A DNA stretch of 64,000 nt from Cellulomonas fulva (lineage in GTDB: Bacteria; Actinomycetota; Actinomycetes; Actinomycetales; Cellulomonadaceae): the NCBI RefSeq assembly GCF_018531375.1, contig NZ_JAHBOH010000001.1:2418001-2482000 (forward strand). The letters run 5' to 3'. Below are positions 32,433 through 39,942 of the stretch, in pieces; the first letter of the stretch is position 1; each line of letters starts with the position of its first letter. A model generated the notes under the pieces. It did not search any database, had not been told where the DNA came from, and saw only the letters and a program-made list of their open reading frames with translations. The translations under genes and the position numbers were made by a program.

Positions 32433-32453
32433 TAGTGAGAACGAGTCGCAGTA
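32433..32453 (+). promoter_or_regulatory. Dyad operator candidate upstream of aztD
   Basis: A 21-bp imperfect palindrome with half sites TA-n-TG-n-GA and TC-n-CA-n-TA is centred at 32443, in a local AT-richer patch after dnaG. A zinc-responsive repressor would be expected for the downstream genes, but the sequence does not match the AT-rich Zur box consensus well, so the regulator is unknown. Confidence 0.35.
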
Positions 32454-32530
32454 TCTGTTAACGTTCCTCTCGCTCGAGCACGCTCGGCGCTGCCGGTCCG
32501 CCGGACGACGCCGGCTCCTGCCCCGACGAG

Positions 32531-32568
32531 AAGGAAGGAGGGGTCCCACCCGGGACCCCGATCACCCC
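32531..32568 (+). promoter_or_regulatory. Ribosome site bridged by a hairpin before aztD
   Basis: AAGGAAGGAG (32531-32540) is the only good Shine-Dalgarno match but lies 28 nt from the ATG. Between them is a perfect 8-bp stem GGGGTCCC (32540-32547) / GGGACCCC (32552-32559). If folded, it leaves 9 nt to the ATG, a normal spacing. The stem could therefore bring the site into register. Confidence 0.5.
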
Positions 32569-33987
32569 ATGACGAACACGACCCACCCCGGGCCGCGCGC
32601 CGCGGCCCGCCTGACCCGGCGCCGCGCCGCACGGGCGCTGGCCCTCGCGGTGCCTCTCGCCCTGCTGGCGGCCTGCGGCGACGCCGCCGACCCGGCTGCG
32701 ACCGGCTCATCCACGCCCGGACCCTCGACCGCGGCGGGCGACCCGACGAGCACCCCGACGAGCACGCCCGTCGCCACCGAGCGCGACGCCGCCACCCCGC
32801 GCCTCGTGCTCACCTACGACGGCGGGCTCGTCGTGCTCGACGCGACGTCGCTGGAACCGGTGGCGACGCTCGACGCCGAGGGCTTCACGCGGGTGAACCC
32901 CGCGGGCGACGGCCGGCACGTGCTGGTCTCGACGACGGGCGGCTTCCAGGTCCTCGACGCCGGCACCTGGTCCCAGGCGCACGGTGACCACGCGCACCAC
33001 TACACGGCCGACCCGGCTCTGACGGACCTCACGTACGCCGCCGCCGAGCCGGGCCACGTCGTCGTGCACGACGGCCGCACCGCGCTGTTCGACGACGCCA
33101 CGGGGCACGTGACGGTGCTGAACTCCGCGGACGTCGCCGACCCGGCGGCCGTGCTGCGCGAGCACACCACACCCGCCGCCCACCACGGCGTCGCGGTCGA
33201 GCTCGACGACGGCACGCTCGTCGTCTCCGACGGCACCGCCGACGAGCGCACCGGCGTCCGGGTGCTCGACGCGCACGGCGCGGAGCTCACCGCGTCCGAC
33301 GCGTGCCCCGGCGTGCACGGCGAGGCCGTCGCGGCGGACGACGCGGTGGTCGTCGGGTGCGAGGACGGCGTCCTGGTGGTCCACGACGCGCAGGTCACGA
33401 AGGTCGACGCCCCCGACGCCTACGGCCGGATCGGCAACCAGGCGGGGCACGAGAGCTCCCCGATCGTCCTCGGCGACTACAAGAGCGACCCCGACGCCGA
33501 GCTCGAGCGGCCGACGCGCGTCGCGCTCGTCGACACGCGGGACGCCGCGCTGCGCCTGGTGGACCTGCCCGCGAGCTACACCTTCCGCTCGCTCGCGCGC
33601 GGCGACGACGGCGAGGCGATCGTCCTCGGCACCGACGGCGCGCTGCACGTGATCGACCCCGAGACCGGCGAGATCGTGCGCTCGGTCCCCGTGGTCGACG
33701 CGTGGCAGGAGCCCGAGGACTGGCAGCAGCCCCGCCCGGCCGTCCGCGTGCACGCGGGCACCGCGTACGTGACCGACCCCGCGGCGCGCGCGGTGCACGC
33801 CGTGGACGTGCAGACCGGTGAGGTGTGGCGCTCCGTCGAGCTCGACGTGGTGCCCAACGAGATCGCCGTGGTCACGGGCGACGTCCCGCCGTCCGCGCAC
33901 GGCGGCGCGCTGCCCGACGAGCACGCGCACGACGAGCACGCGCACGACGAGCACGCGCACGACGAGCACGCGCACGAGAACGACTGA
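32569..33987 (+). CDS. aztD: AztD-like zinc metallochaperone lipoprotein
   Basis: Predicted extracytoplasmic zinc chaperone, 472 aa, that hands zinc to an AztC-type binding protein. A lipobox LLAAC (Cys about 32) follows the signal. The body is a beta-propeller with repeated strands (LTYDGGLVVLDATSLEPVATLDAEG; HVLVSTTGGFQVLDA) and a His/Asp segment near HGDHAHHY (about 140-147). The C-terminus carries four exact DEHAH units and ends HEND, a likely zinc-binding tail. The pairing with a ZnuA/AztC-like gene 14 nt downstream supports the call. The AztA/AztB transporter genes that normally accompany it are absent here. Confidence 0.8.
   Translation: MTNTTHPGPRAAARLTRRRAARALALAVPLALLAACGDAADPAATGSSTPGPSTAAGDPTSTPTSTPVATERDAATPRLVLTYDGGLVVLDATSLEPVATLDAEGFTRVNPAGDGRHVLVSTTGGFQVLDAGTWSQAHGDHAHHYTADPALTDLTYAAAEPGHVVVHDGRTALFDDATGHVTVLNSADVADPAAVLREHTTPAAHHGVAVELDDGTLVVSDGTADERTGVRVLDAHGAELTASDACPGVHGEAVAADDAVVVGCEDGVLVVHDAQVTKVDAPDAYGRIGNQAGHESSPIVLGDYKSDPDAELERPTRVALVDTRDAALRLVDLPASYTFRSLARGDDGEAIVLGTDGALHVIDPETGEIVRSVPVVDAWQEPEDWQQPRPAVRVHAGTAYVTDPAARAVHAVDVQTGEVWRSVELDVVPNEIAVVTGDVPPSAHGGALPDEHAHDEHAHDEHAHDEHAHEND
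33916..33975 (+). repeat. Four exact 15-bp units encoding DEHAH
   Basis: GACGAGCACGCGCAC is repeated four times without any change (33916-33975), encoding the His-rich tail of the AztD-like protein. Identity at third positions points to recent expansion by slippage, so copy number may vary between strains. Confidence 0.95.
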
Positions 33988-34001
33988 CGGAGAGGCCCCC
34001 G

Positions 34002-34901
34002 ATGCGTACCCCCATCCGCCGCGGCTCGCGCGCGGCCACCCCGATCGCGGCCGGCGCGCTGGCCGTCGGACTGCTCGCCGGCGCGTGCGCGGCGGGTGGG
34101 GCGTCCGCGCAGGACGACGACCGCGTGCACGTCGTCGTCTCCTCCTACCCGCTGCAGTACGTCGCCGAGCGCGTGGGCGGAGCGCGTGTCGACGTCGTGA
34201 ACCTGACCCCGCCCTCGTCGGACCCGCACGGACTGGAGCTCACCGTCCGGGACGCCGCGGACCTGGCCGCCGCGGATCTCGTCGTGCACCTGCCGGGAGG
34301 CTTCCAGCCGGCCGCCGACGCGGCCGTGGCGGACGTCGAGCCCGGCCGGCTGCTCGACGCGACGGACGCGGCCGACCTGCGGGGCGAGGACCCGCACTTC
34401 TGGCTCGACCCGACGCGGCTGGCGGCGGTCGGCGACGCGGTCGCCGACCGGCTCGCGGCGATCGACCCGGACGCCGCGCCCGGCTACCGCGCGGACGCGG
34501 CCGTGCTCGCGGCCGACCTGGTCGCGCTCGACGAGCGGTACGCCGCGGCCCTCGCACCGTGCGCCGGCGCCACCCTCGTGACCTCGCACCAGGCGTTCGG
34601 GTACCTCGCCGAGCGGTACGGCCTGCACCAGGTCGGCGTGGTGGGCGTGGACCCCGAGGTCGAGCCGAGCCCGGCCCGGCTGCGCGAGGTCGCCGAGCTG
34701 GTGGAGCAGCACGGCGTGCGCACCCTCTACTTCGAGCGCGCCGCCGGCCCCGGGGTCACGTCCTGGCTGGCGGAGCGGGCGGGTGTCGGCACGGCCGTCA
34801 TCGACCCCGTGGAGTCGCACGGCGAGGACGACCCGGACTACCTCGAGGCGATGGGGGCGAACCTCGACGCGCTCGTCGGCGGGCTCGCCTGCCAGGGCTG
34901 A
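34002..34901 (+). CDS. Zinc-binding ABC transporter substrate-binding protein (ZnuA/AztC-like)
   Basis: Cluster A-I metal receptor, 299 aa, predicted lipoprotein (LLAGAC, Cys about 27). Metal ligands can be placed: His in SSDPHGLELT, His in EDPHFWLDP, His in VTSHQAFGYLAERYG, and Asp in VIDPVESHG. Three His plus one acidic ligand fits zinc. The His-rich loop typical of ZnuA is missing, as in AztC proteins that rely on an AztD chaperone, and AztD is the gene just upstream. GGAGAGG lies 6 nt before the ATG. No permease or ATPase follows; the next gene is on the other strand. Confidence 0.88.
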   Translation: MRTPIRRGSRAATPIAAGALAVGLLAGACAAGGASAQDDDRVHVVVSSYPLQYVAERVGGARVDVVNLTPPSSDPHGLELTVRDAADLAAADLVVHLPGGFQPAADAAVADVEPGRLLDATDAADLRGEDPHFWLDPTRLAAVGDAVADRLAAIDPDAAPGYRADAAVLAADLVALDERYAAALAPCAGATLVTSHQAFGYLAERYGLHQVGVVGVDPEVEPSPARLREVAELVEQHGVRTLYFERAAGPGVTSWLAERAGVGTAVIDPVESHGEDDPDYLEAMGANLDALVGGLACQG

Positions 34902-34902
34902 C

Positions 34903-35700
34903 TCAGCGCAGGACGCGGGTCCCGCTGCCGTCGTCGGGAGACAGGACCTCGCTGGACGCCGCGGTCACCGTCATGGACCGCAGCGTCAGGTGGCCCCGGT
35001 AGTGGGAGAGGAACGCCGTGTCCGTCGCGTCCCGGCCGGTCGCGATCCGCAGCATCGCGTCCCGGGGGGCCAGGCGGGTCGCGTCGAGCAGGTGCCACGC
35101 GCCGTCCACGTACGCCTCGGCGACCGCGTGGAAGTCCATCGGCTTGAGCCGCGGCGCGTACACCGAGACCAGCCGGGCCGGCACGTCGCACGCCCGCAGC
35201 AGCGCGACGACCAGGTGCGCGAAGTCCCGGCAGACGCCACGCCGCTTGAGGAGGGTGTCGGACGCGCCGTCGGTCGGCAGGCTCCCGCCCGACAGGTAGG
35301 TCACGTGCGAGGCCACCCACGTGACGACCGCGTCCATCAGCGCCGTGCCGTCGAGGCCGCGGAACTGGTCGCGCGCGAAGGCCAGGAGCCGGTCGGAGTC
35401 CGCGTACCGGCTGGGCCGGAGGTACTCGACGAGGTCGATGTCCTCGACCGGCGGGACGTCCGCCAGGCCGGCGACCGAGGCCTGGTAGTCGACGACGACG
35501 CGACCGGCGGGGGCGAGCACGCGGTGCAGGCGTGCGCCGTGCGCGGACTTGATCTCCAGCACGTCGAGCGGACCGTCCTCGTGGCGGACGACGAGCTGCT
35601 CCGTGCGGTCGTAGGCACCGTCCGCGACGGCGACGGCGAGGAACATCTCGAGCGGGGTGCGCACGTCGAGCGAGAGGTGGCAGGAGACGGTGCGCAGCAC
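34903..35700 (-). CDS. Transglutaminase-like cysteine protease-fold protein
   Basis: 265-aa cytoplasmic protein with an N-terminal beta domain (about 1-110) and a transglutaminase-like core. The catalytic Cys is in RRGVCRDFAHLVVALLRA (about 160), the His in MDFHAVAEAYVDG and the Asp in WHLLDATR. Such proteins occur widely in actinobacteria, often near peptide or polyamine genes, and their substrates are mostly unknown. GTG at 35700 is the only in-frame start near the natural N-terminus. It is convergent with the zinc-binding protein, 1 nt apart from its stop. Confidence 0.85.
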   Translation of the reverse strand: MLRTVSCHLSLDVRTPLEMFLAVAVADGAYDRTEQLVVRHEDGPLDVLEIKSAHGARLHRVLAPAGRVVVDYQASVAGLADVPPVEDIDLVEYLRPSRYADSDRLLAFARDQFRGLDGTALMDAVVTWVASHVTYLSGGSLPTDGASDTLLKRRGVCRDFAHLVVALLRACDVPARLVSVYAPRLKPMDFHAVAEAYVDGAWHLLDATRLAPRDAMLRIATGRDATDTAFLSHYRGHLTLRSMTVTAASSEVLSPDDGSGTRVLR

Positions 35701-36070
35701 GGCCGGTGGTCCATTTCTCCGGCCGTCGGTGGCCGGTTTCCGCGAGGGGGCAGCGCAAGTGTGAGGCTCGCGCGGCCGTTCGACAAGCCCGTCGTCGAGC
35801 AGGTGCGAACCCGCAGGTCAGGGGGCTGTCGGGGGCCGTCGGGCGGGCCCGCGGAAGAGCTTCGAGGGCGTCGACGACGGTCGCGGCGACGAGCGCTGCG
35901 GTCGCGGGCGCGGCGCGCCGCTGCCACCATCGGACGATCGTGGTCGATGGCGCACCCGGCGCCGCCTCGGCCGCGGTCACCCGACGACCCTGAACCACCC
36001 CGCACCACACCACCCACCACCCCCCTGGTGAACGGCAGCGACACCCCCTGAACCCCCCGACGGGAGAGCC
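35701..36070 (+). other. Intergenic region without a recognised gene
   Basis: 370 nt between divergent genes. The left half is ordinary GC-rich sequence. The right half (about 35985-36030) is a C/A-only-like run of CCACC/ACCAC repeats on the + strand, directly before the DUF1206 gene. GGGAGAG (36062-36068) is the ribosome site of that gene. No tRNA, convincing promoter or conserved ORF was seen. Confidence 0.5.
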
Positions 36071-36871
36071 ATGACGAGCATCGCGAGCGTGTCCGGCACC
36101 ACCGAGGACGCCTGGGAGAAGGTCGCCCGCGTGGGCTTCGCCGTGAGCGGGCTGCTGCACCTGCTCATCGGGGTCCTCGCCTTCCAGCTCGCCTTCGGGG
36201 ACTCGGGCGAGTCCGCGGACCAGTCGGGCGCCCTGTCCGCGGTTGCGGAGCAGCCGTTCGGCGCCGCGGTGCTCTGGATCTCCGTGGTCGGGTTCGTCGC
36301 GCTCGGTGCATGGCAGCTCGCGAAGGCCGTGCACGTCGGTCACACCCGGAGCGAGAGCTCGACCGGGGACCGGCTCAAGGCGGTCGGCCGCGCCGTCGTC
36401 TACCTCGCCCTCGCCGTCGCGGCGTTCGGGTGGGCGACCGGTGGCGGCTCCTCGAGCAAGAACCAGACGCAGGGCCTGACCTCGGACCTGCTCAAGATGC
36501 CCGGCGGGCAGCTCCTGGTCGGCGCGATCGGCGTGGCGGTGGTCGCCGTCGGCGTCTACCACGTGGTCAAGGGCTGGCGGGAGAAGTTCCTCGAGGACCT
36601 CAAGGGCCTCCCGCGCGGCCAGGCCGGCCGCGGGACGCGCTGGGCCGGGAAGATCGGCTACGTCGCGAAGGGTGTGGCCCTCGCGGTGGTCGGCGGCCTG
36701 TTCGTCGTCGCGGCCGTGCAGCACGACGCGTCGGAGGCCTCCGGGCTGGACGGGGCGATGCACACGCTGAAGGAGTCGCCGGCGGGCCCGGTGCTCCTGG
36801 CGCTCGTCGCCGTCGGCCTCATGGCGTTCGGCGTCTACTGCTTCGTCCGCGCGCGGTACGGGCGCCTCTGA
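36071..36871 (+). CDS. DUF1206 membrane protein
   Basis: 266-aa membrane protein made of three similar units, each with a pair of helices and a motif such as KVARVGFAVSGLLHLLIG, KAVGRAVVYLALAVAAFGWA and KIGYVAKGVALAVVGGLFVVAA, matching the DUF1206 internal repeat. Six helices are predicted, with charged loops between the pairs (GWREKFLEDLKGLPRG). No function is known for the family. The ATG has GGGAGAG 2-8 nt upstream. It is convergent with the MFS gene. Confidence 0.88.
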   Translation: MTSIASVSGTTEDAWEKVARVGFAVSGLLHLLIGVLAFQLAFGDSGESADQSGALSAVAEQPFGAAVLWISVVGFVALGAWQLAKAVHVGHTRSESSTGDRLKAVGRAVVYLALAVAAFGWATGGGSSSKNQTQGLTSDLLKMPGGQLLVGAIGVAVVAVGVYHVVKGWREKFLEDLKGLPRGQAGRGTRWAGKIGYVAKGVALAVVGGLFVVAAVQHDASEASGLDGAMHTLKESPAGPVLLALVAVGLMAFGVYCFVRARYGRL

Positions 36872-36904
36872 CGCTCGTCGAGCCGCTCCTGCGTCGGGTC
36901 GGGC

Positions 36905-38215
36905 TCACCGGCCCCGGCGCAGGACGTCGCGCAGCGACGGGACCACGACGCCCTCGTCGGCCATGACCGCGCGGGTGCGCCGGCGGGTGGTCAGGACGCC
37001 ACCGACGCCCAGCACCCACAGGCCCAGGAGCGAAGCGAACGCGGCCCGGTACGCGTCGAGCGAGTACGTCGTCGCGCCCGCGGGGGAGAGGGCCTGCAGG
37101 ACCACCCCGACGACGAGCACGGCGACCACGGTCGAGGTGAACCCGCCGGTGTTGACGAAGCCGGACGCGGTCCCGATGCGGTCCGCGGGCGTGAACGTGC
37201 GGGCGTAGTCCATCCCGACGAGCGACACGGGTCCGCCGGCACCGATGACGGCGCAGAACACGACGAGCTGCCACATCGGCCGCGGCGTCGTGGGCACCAG
37301 GAGCGCGACCCACGCGACGAGGGTGAGCGTGCACGAGCCGAGCACCACCCACGACCGCCGCAGCGGGTGGCGTCCGGTGAACCGCCCGACGAGCGGGCCT
37401 GCGGCCATCGCGGACACGGTGAGGACGGTCAGCAGCGTCCCGGCCTCCGCCCGCGTGCGACCCTGCGCGGTGACGAAGAACGGCACGCCCCACAGCAGGG
37501 AGACCACGTTGGCGCTGAACGGCGTCGCGAAGTGGCTCCACCAGCCGAGCCGGGTCCCCGGCGGCCCCGCGGCGGTCCGCACGGCGCGCAGGAAGGAGCT
37601 CTCGCCCGGCGCGGTCCGGCCGGCCGCGGCGGGCTCGCGGACCCCCAGGAACGCCCCGCACGTCGCGAGCGCACCCACGACGGCGAGCGTGCCGAACGCG
37701 GGTGTCCAGCCGTGCGAGTGCAGCAGCCAGGCCAGCGGGATGGCCGACGCGAGCTGGCCGGACTGGCCGATCAGGCCGGTGAGCTGGACCAGCACCGGGA
37801 TCCGGCGCGGCGGGAACCACAGCCCGACCAGCCGCACCGCCGAGATGAAGATGCCCGCGTCGCCGGCCCCGATGAGCACCCGCGCGAGCAGTGCTGCCGG
37901 GACCGAGTCGGCGAACGCCAGGACCAGCTGACCGGTCGCCATGACCGCGGACCCGCCGGCGATCACGGCGCGGGAGCCGAACCGGTCCAGCAGGCGCCCG
38001 GCGGGCAGCTGCAGCGCGGCGTAGACGACGAGCTGGACCACCGAGAACATGGACAGCGCGGTGGCGCTGAGCCCGAACCGCTCGATCGCGTCGACGCCGG
38101 CGACCCCGAGCGCGGTCCGGTGGAGCACCGCGACGAAGTAGGCCGCGACGGCGGCCACGTAGACGACCACCGCACGGTGCGACGACGACGGCACGGGCTG
38201 CCGCTGGTCGCTCAT
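36905..38215 (-). CDS. MFS transporter
   Basis: Major facilitator of 436 aa with about 12 helices. The loop 2-3 signature reads LQLPAGRLLDRFGSRAVIAGG, and the equivalent loop in the second half is GPLVGRFTGRHPLRRSW. The centre has a short charged loop (VREPAAAGRTAPGESS). The substrate cannot be predicted; the overall feel is of the nitrate/anion or small-acid exporter branch, but this is weak. ATG 38215 begins MSDQRQ; a longer form to 38254 is possible but lacks a better start context. No operon partner. Confidence 0.88.
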   Translation of the reverse strand: MSDQRQPVPSSSHRAVVVYVAAVAAYFVAVLHRTALGVAGVDAIERFGLSATALSMFSVVQLVVYAALQLPAGRLLDRFGSRAVIAGGSAVMATGQLVLAFADSVPAALLARVLIGAGDAGIFISAVRLVGLWFPPRRIPVLVQLTGLIGQSGQLASAIPLAWLLHSHGWTPAFGTLAVVGALATCGAFLGVREPAAAGRTAPGESSFLRAVRTAAGPPGTRLGWWSHFATPFSANVVSLLWGVPFFVTAQGRTRAEAGTLLTVLTVSAMAAGPLVGRFTGRHPLRRSWVVLGSCTLTLVAWVALLVPTTPRPMWQLVVFCAVIGAGGPVSLVGMDYARTFTPADRIGTASGFVNTGGFTSTVVAVLVVGVVLQALSPAGATTYSLDAYRAAFASLLGLWVLGVGGVLTTRRRTRAVMADEGVVVPSLRDVLRRGR

Positions 38216-38302
38216 CGGGTGCTGGTCCGTCCTTCCGGCGCCCACGACGAGCACCGTCCACCCACCCTACGACGCCCGGGCGGCCCCGCCGCCCGCACGA
38301 CG

Positions 38303-38335
38303 AAGGCCCCGACCAGACGTGCTGGTCAGGGCCTT
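38303..38335 (-). terminator. Terminator of tRNA-Asn
   Basis: Hairpin of 14 pairs (one G-T) between AAGGCCCTGACCAG and CTGGTCGGGGCCTT on the minus strand, 7 nt beyond the tRNA 3' end. Confidence 0.8.
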
Positions 38336-38341
38336 GTGGAG

Positions 38342-38414
38342 CTCCCCCGACTGGACTCGAACCAGTAACCCTTCGATTAACAGTCGAATGCTCTGCCAAT
38401 TGAGCTACGGGGGA
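38342..38414 (-). tRNA. tRNA-Asn (anticodon GTT)
   Basis: Minus-strand cloverleaf: acceptor TCCCCCG pairs with CGGGGGA, the D arm reads GCTCAATTGGCAGAGC, the anticodon loop CTGTTAA gives GTT, and the T arm GGTTCGAGTCC is standard. The discriminator is G. CCA is not encoded. 73 nt. Confidence 0.97.
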
Positions 38415-38482
38415 TCGCGCTGCAGAACTCTAGCAGCCGATCGGGGGTGGTCCCGACCACCGGGACCCGCGGGCGGCGACGG

Positions 38483-38995
38483 TCAGGCGCGCAGCCCCGC
38501 CGCGGCGCGGACCTGCTCCTCGGCCTCGTCGACCGCGTGCGCGACCGCAGGGTCGGCGAGGTCGACGCCGTCGTCGGCGATGACCTGCGTGAAGAGCTCG
38601 CCGTCCTCGTCGCGCCGCAGCGCCACGCGCGCCTGCCCACCCGCGGGGAGGTTCACCGTCGCGGCGTGGACCACCGACTGCTGCACCCGCTCCCGGAAGG
38701 TCTGCGAGAACGTGACGGACGTGCGGTCGGTGCCGAACCGGAACGCGTCCGAGGCGCCCCAGACCCAGCGCACCGTCAGCGTCCTGGTCTCCGGGTCGAG
38801 AGAGCCGCGGTCGACGTCGGCCCACGGCGTGCGCACCCCGGCCTCGTCGGACAGCACGTGCAGCGCGAGCCGCGACGCGGCCACGCGCCGGCCGTCGGTG
38901 AGCGTGGCGGCCACCAGGACGCGGTCGCCGCGCCGCAGCCCGAGCCGTCGGCGGTCGTCGGCGGTCAGCGCACGGGCGGGGGAGAAAGCGGCCAC
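38483..38995 (-). CDS. Conserved hypothetical protein
   Basis: 170-aa soluble protein, not assigned to a named family. It looks like a beta-rich domain (GDRVLVAATLTDGRRVAASRLALHVL; RTLTVRWVWGASDAFRFGTDR) followed by a helical region (SQTFRERVQQSVVHAATVNL; DPAVAHAVDEAEEQVRAAAG). The start is GTG 38995, 6 nt after TACCGT (39007-39002), so probably leaderless. It sits between two tRNA genes without operon partners. The coding call rests on the clean frame and promoter signal. Confidence 0.75.
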   Translation of the reverse strand: MAAFSPARALTADDRRRLGLRRGDRVLVAATLTDGRRVAASRLALHVLSDEAGVRTPWADVDRGSLDPETRTLTVRWVWGASDAFRFGTDRTSVTFSQTFRERVQQSVVHAATVNLPAGGQARVALRRDEDGELFTQVIADDGVDLADPAVAHAVDEAEEQVRAAAGLRA

Positions 38996-39174
38996 CGCCT
39001 CACGGTACCGGCCCGCGACCGGGACACCGTGGCCCGGCGAGCGGTCGCGCCGTGCCGGACCCGGACAAGGGTGATGACCCCGGCGCCCAGGGTCGCTACC
39101 GTCCAGGCATGGACGGACGGATCGGGCACAACGCGATCGACCGCCTGGTCACGCGCCGTCTCCGCGGCATCGAG

Positions 39175-39248
39175 TGGGGCAGGTGGGGCTTGAACCCACG
39201 ACCGACGGATTATGAGTCCGCTGCTCTGACCGGCTGAGCTACTGCCCC
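39175..39248 (-). tRNA. tRNA with anticodon CAT (elongator Met or Ile2)
   Basis: Acceptor GGGGCAG pairs with CTGCCCC, the D arm is AGCTCAGCCGGTCAGAGC, the anticodon loop CTCATAA gives CAT, and the T arm is GGGTTCAAGCCCC. It lacks the three G-C pairs and C1-A72 mismatch of initiator tRNA, so it is elongator Met or the lysidine-modified Ile2. The two cannot be separated safely by eye. The discriminator is A. 74 nt, no encoded CCA. Confidence 0.93.
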
Positions 39249-39445
39249 TCGGCGCCGCCCAGGGTAGCGGTCCGGGACGTCCGCCGACCGCGGCGCGGCC
39301 CCGTCGCGCAACGCCGGCCGAGGGCGCCCCGGGGAGGCGGTTGCCGACGGCACCCAGCGCGGGTCCTGGGGCTTGTGCCGGATCTCTCCCGGTTCGGTGC
39401 GTCCGAAATTCACCCGTATGCCCGTGGTCTCTCACGGGTTGCTTC

Positions 39446-39474
39446 TTGCACAGGTGTCCAGTTTCGGGCATAGT
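39446..39474 (+). promoter_or_regulatory. Predicted promoter of the bldC riboswitch transcript
   Basis: TTGCAC (39446-39451), 17-nt spacer, CATAGT (39469-39474). Transcription would begin near 39481, just before the riboswitch. Two dyads lie upstream: TTCGG-n5-CCGAA (39393-39407) and CCCGTG-n6-CACGGG (39421-39438), possible binding sites for a regulator. Confidence 0.5.
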
Positions 39475-39482
39475 TCTGACTT

Positions 39483-39560
39483 GTCAGCGACAACGGCAAA
39501 CCCTCCGCAAGGGGGGGACGCAAAGCCACGGGACCCACGCAGGTCAGCCGAGCTACCGAA
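39483..39560 (+). ncRNA. Cyclic di-GMP-I (GEMM-I) riboswitch
   Basis: The conserved core is clear: GGCAAACC, then a stem closed by a GCAA tetraloop (CTCC-GCAA-GGGG), then GGGACGCAAAGCC (39515-39527), then a second hairpin ending GAGCTACCG (39550-39558). These match the ligand-binding junction and tetraloop-receptor arrangement of GEMM-I aptamers. It ends about 15 nt before the bldC start, so its second helix or linker could control ribosome access at ACAGGAG (39563-39569). Confidence 0.9.
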
Positions 39561-39575
39561 CGACAGGAGTCGATC

Positions 39576-39800
39576 ATGGCGATCACCACCCCCCACACGG
39601 AGACCCCGCTGCAGCAGGGCGCCCTGCTCACCCCCGGCGAGGTCGCGGTCCTCTTCCGCGTCGACCCCAAGACGGTCACGCGCTGGGCCCAGGCCGGCAA
39701 GCTCTCGGCGGTCCGCACCCTCGGCGGTCACCGCCGCTTCCACGAGGCCGAGGTCCGTCAGCTCCTGCAGGGCGTCCCGCAGCAGCGCGTCGGCGAGTGA
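39576..39800 (+). CDS. bldC: BldC-type MerR-like DNA-binding protein
   Basis: Small DNA-binding protein of 74 aa with a winged helix-turn-helix like the MerR head: [39 protein letters not shown]. In Streptomyces BldC binds DNA cooperatively and holds back entry into development; in non-sporulating relatives its role is less clear. ACAGGAG lies 6 nt before the ATG. It is a single-gene transcript with a c-di-GMP-I riboswitch in its 5' UTR and a perfect terminator after it, so second-messenger control is expected. Confidence 0.93.
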   Translation: MAITTPHTETPLQQGALLTPGEVAVLFRVDPKTVTRWAQAGKLSAVRTLGGHRRFHEAEVRQLLQGVPQQRVGE

Positions 39801-39833
39801 CCGATCGCGGCACCCGCCGCACGCGTCCTTCGA

Positions 39834-39868
39834 CGAAGGGCCGGTGACCACAGGTCACCGGCCCTTCG
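39834..39868 (+). terminator. Terminator after bldC
   Basis: Perfect 16-bp stem CGAAGGGCCGGTGACC / GGTCACCGGCCCTTCG with a 3-nt loop, 33 nt after the bldC stop. Confidence 0.88.
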
Positions 39869-39942
39869 CGCGTCCGCGGCCGGGTGTCCCGAGGTGCGGC
39901 CCGCGCCGCGGAGCCCGACCCGGACGTGCGAGGATTCTCGGC

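Noticed and set aside
32430..32455. Canonical Zur box upstream of aztD
   Set aside because: The dyad is real but does not match the AT-rich TGAnAATnATTnTCA-type consensus, so only a generic operator was annotated.
39052..39237. Small + strand ORF over the CAT-anticodon tRNA
   Set aside because: It reads the complement of a complete tRNA gene and resembles no protein.
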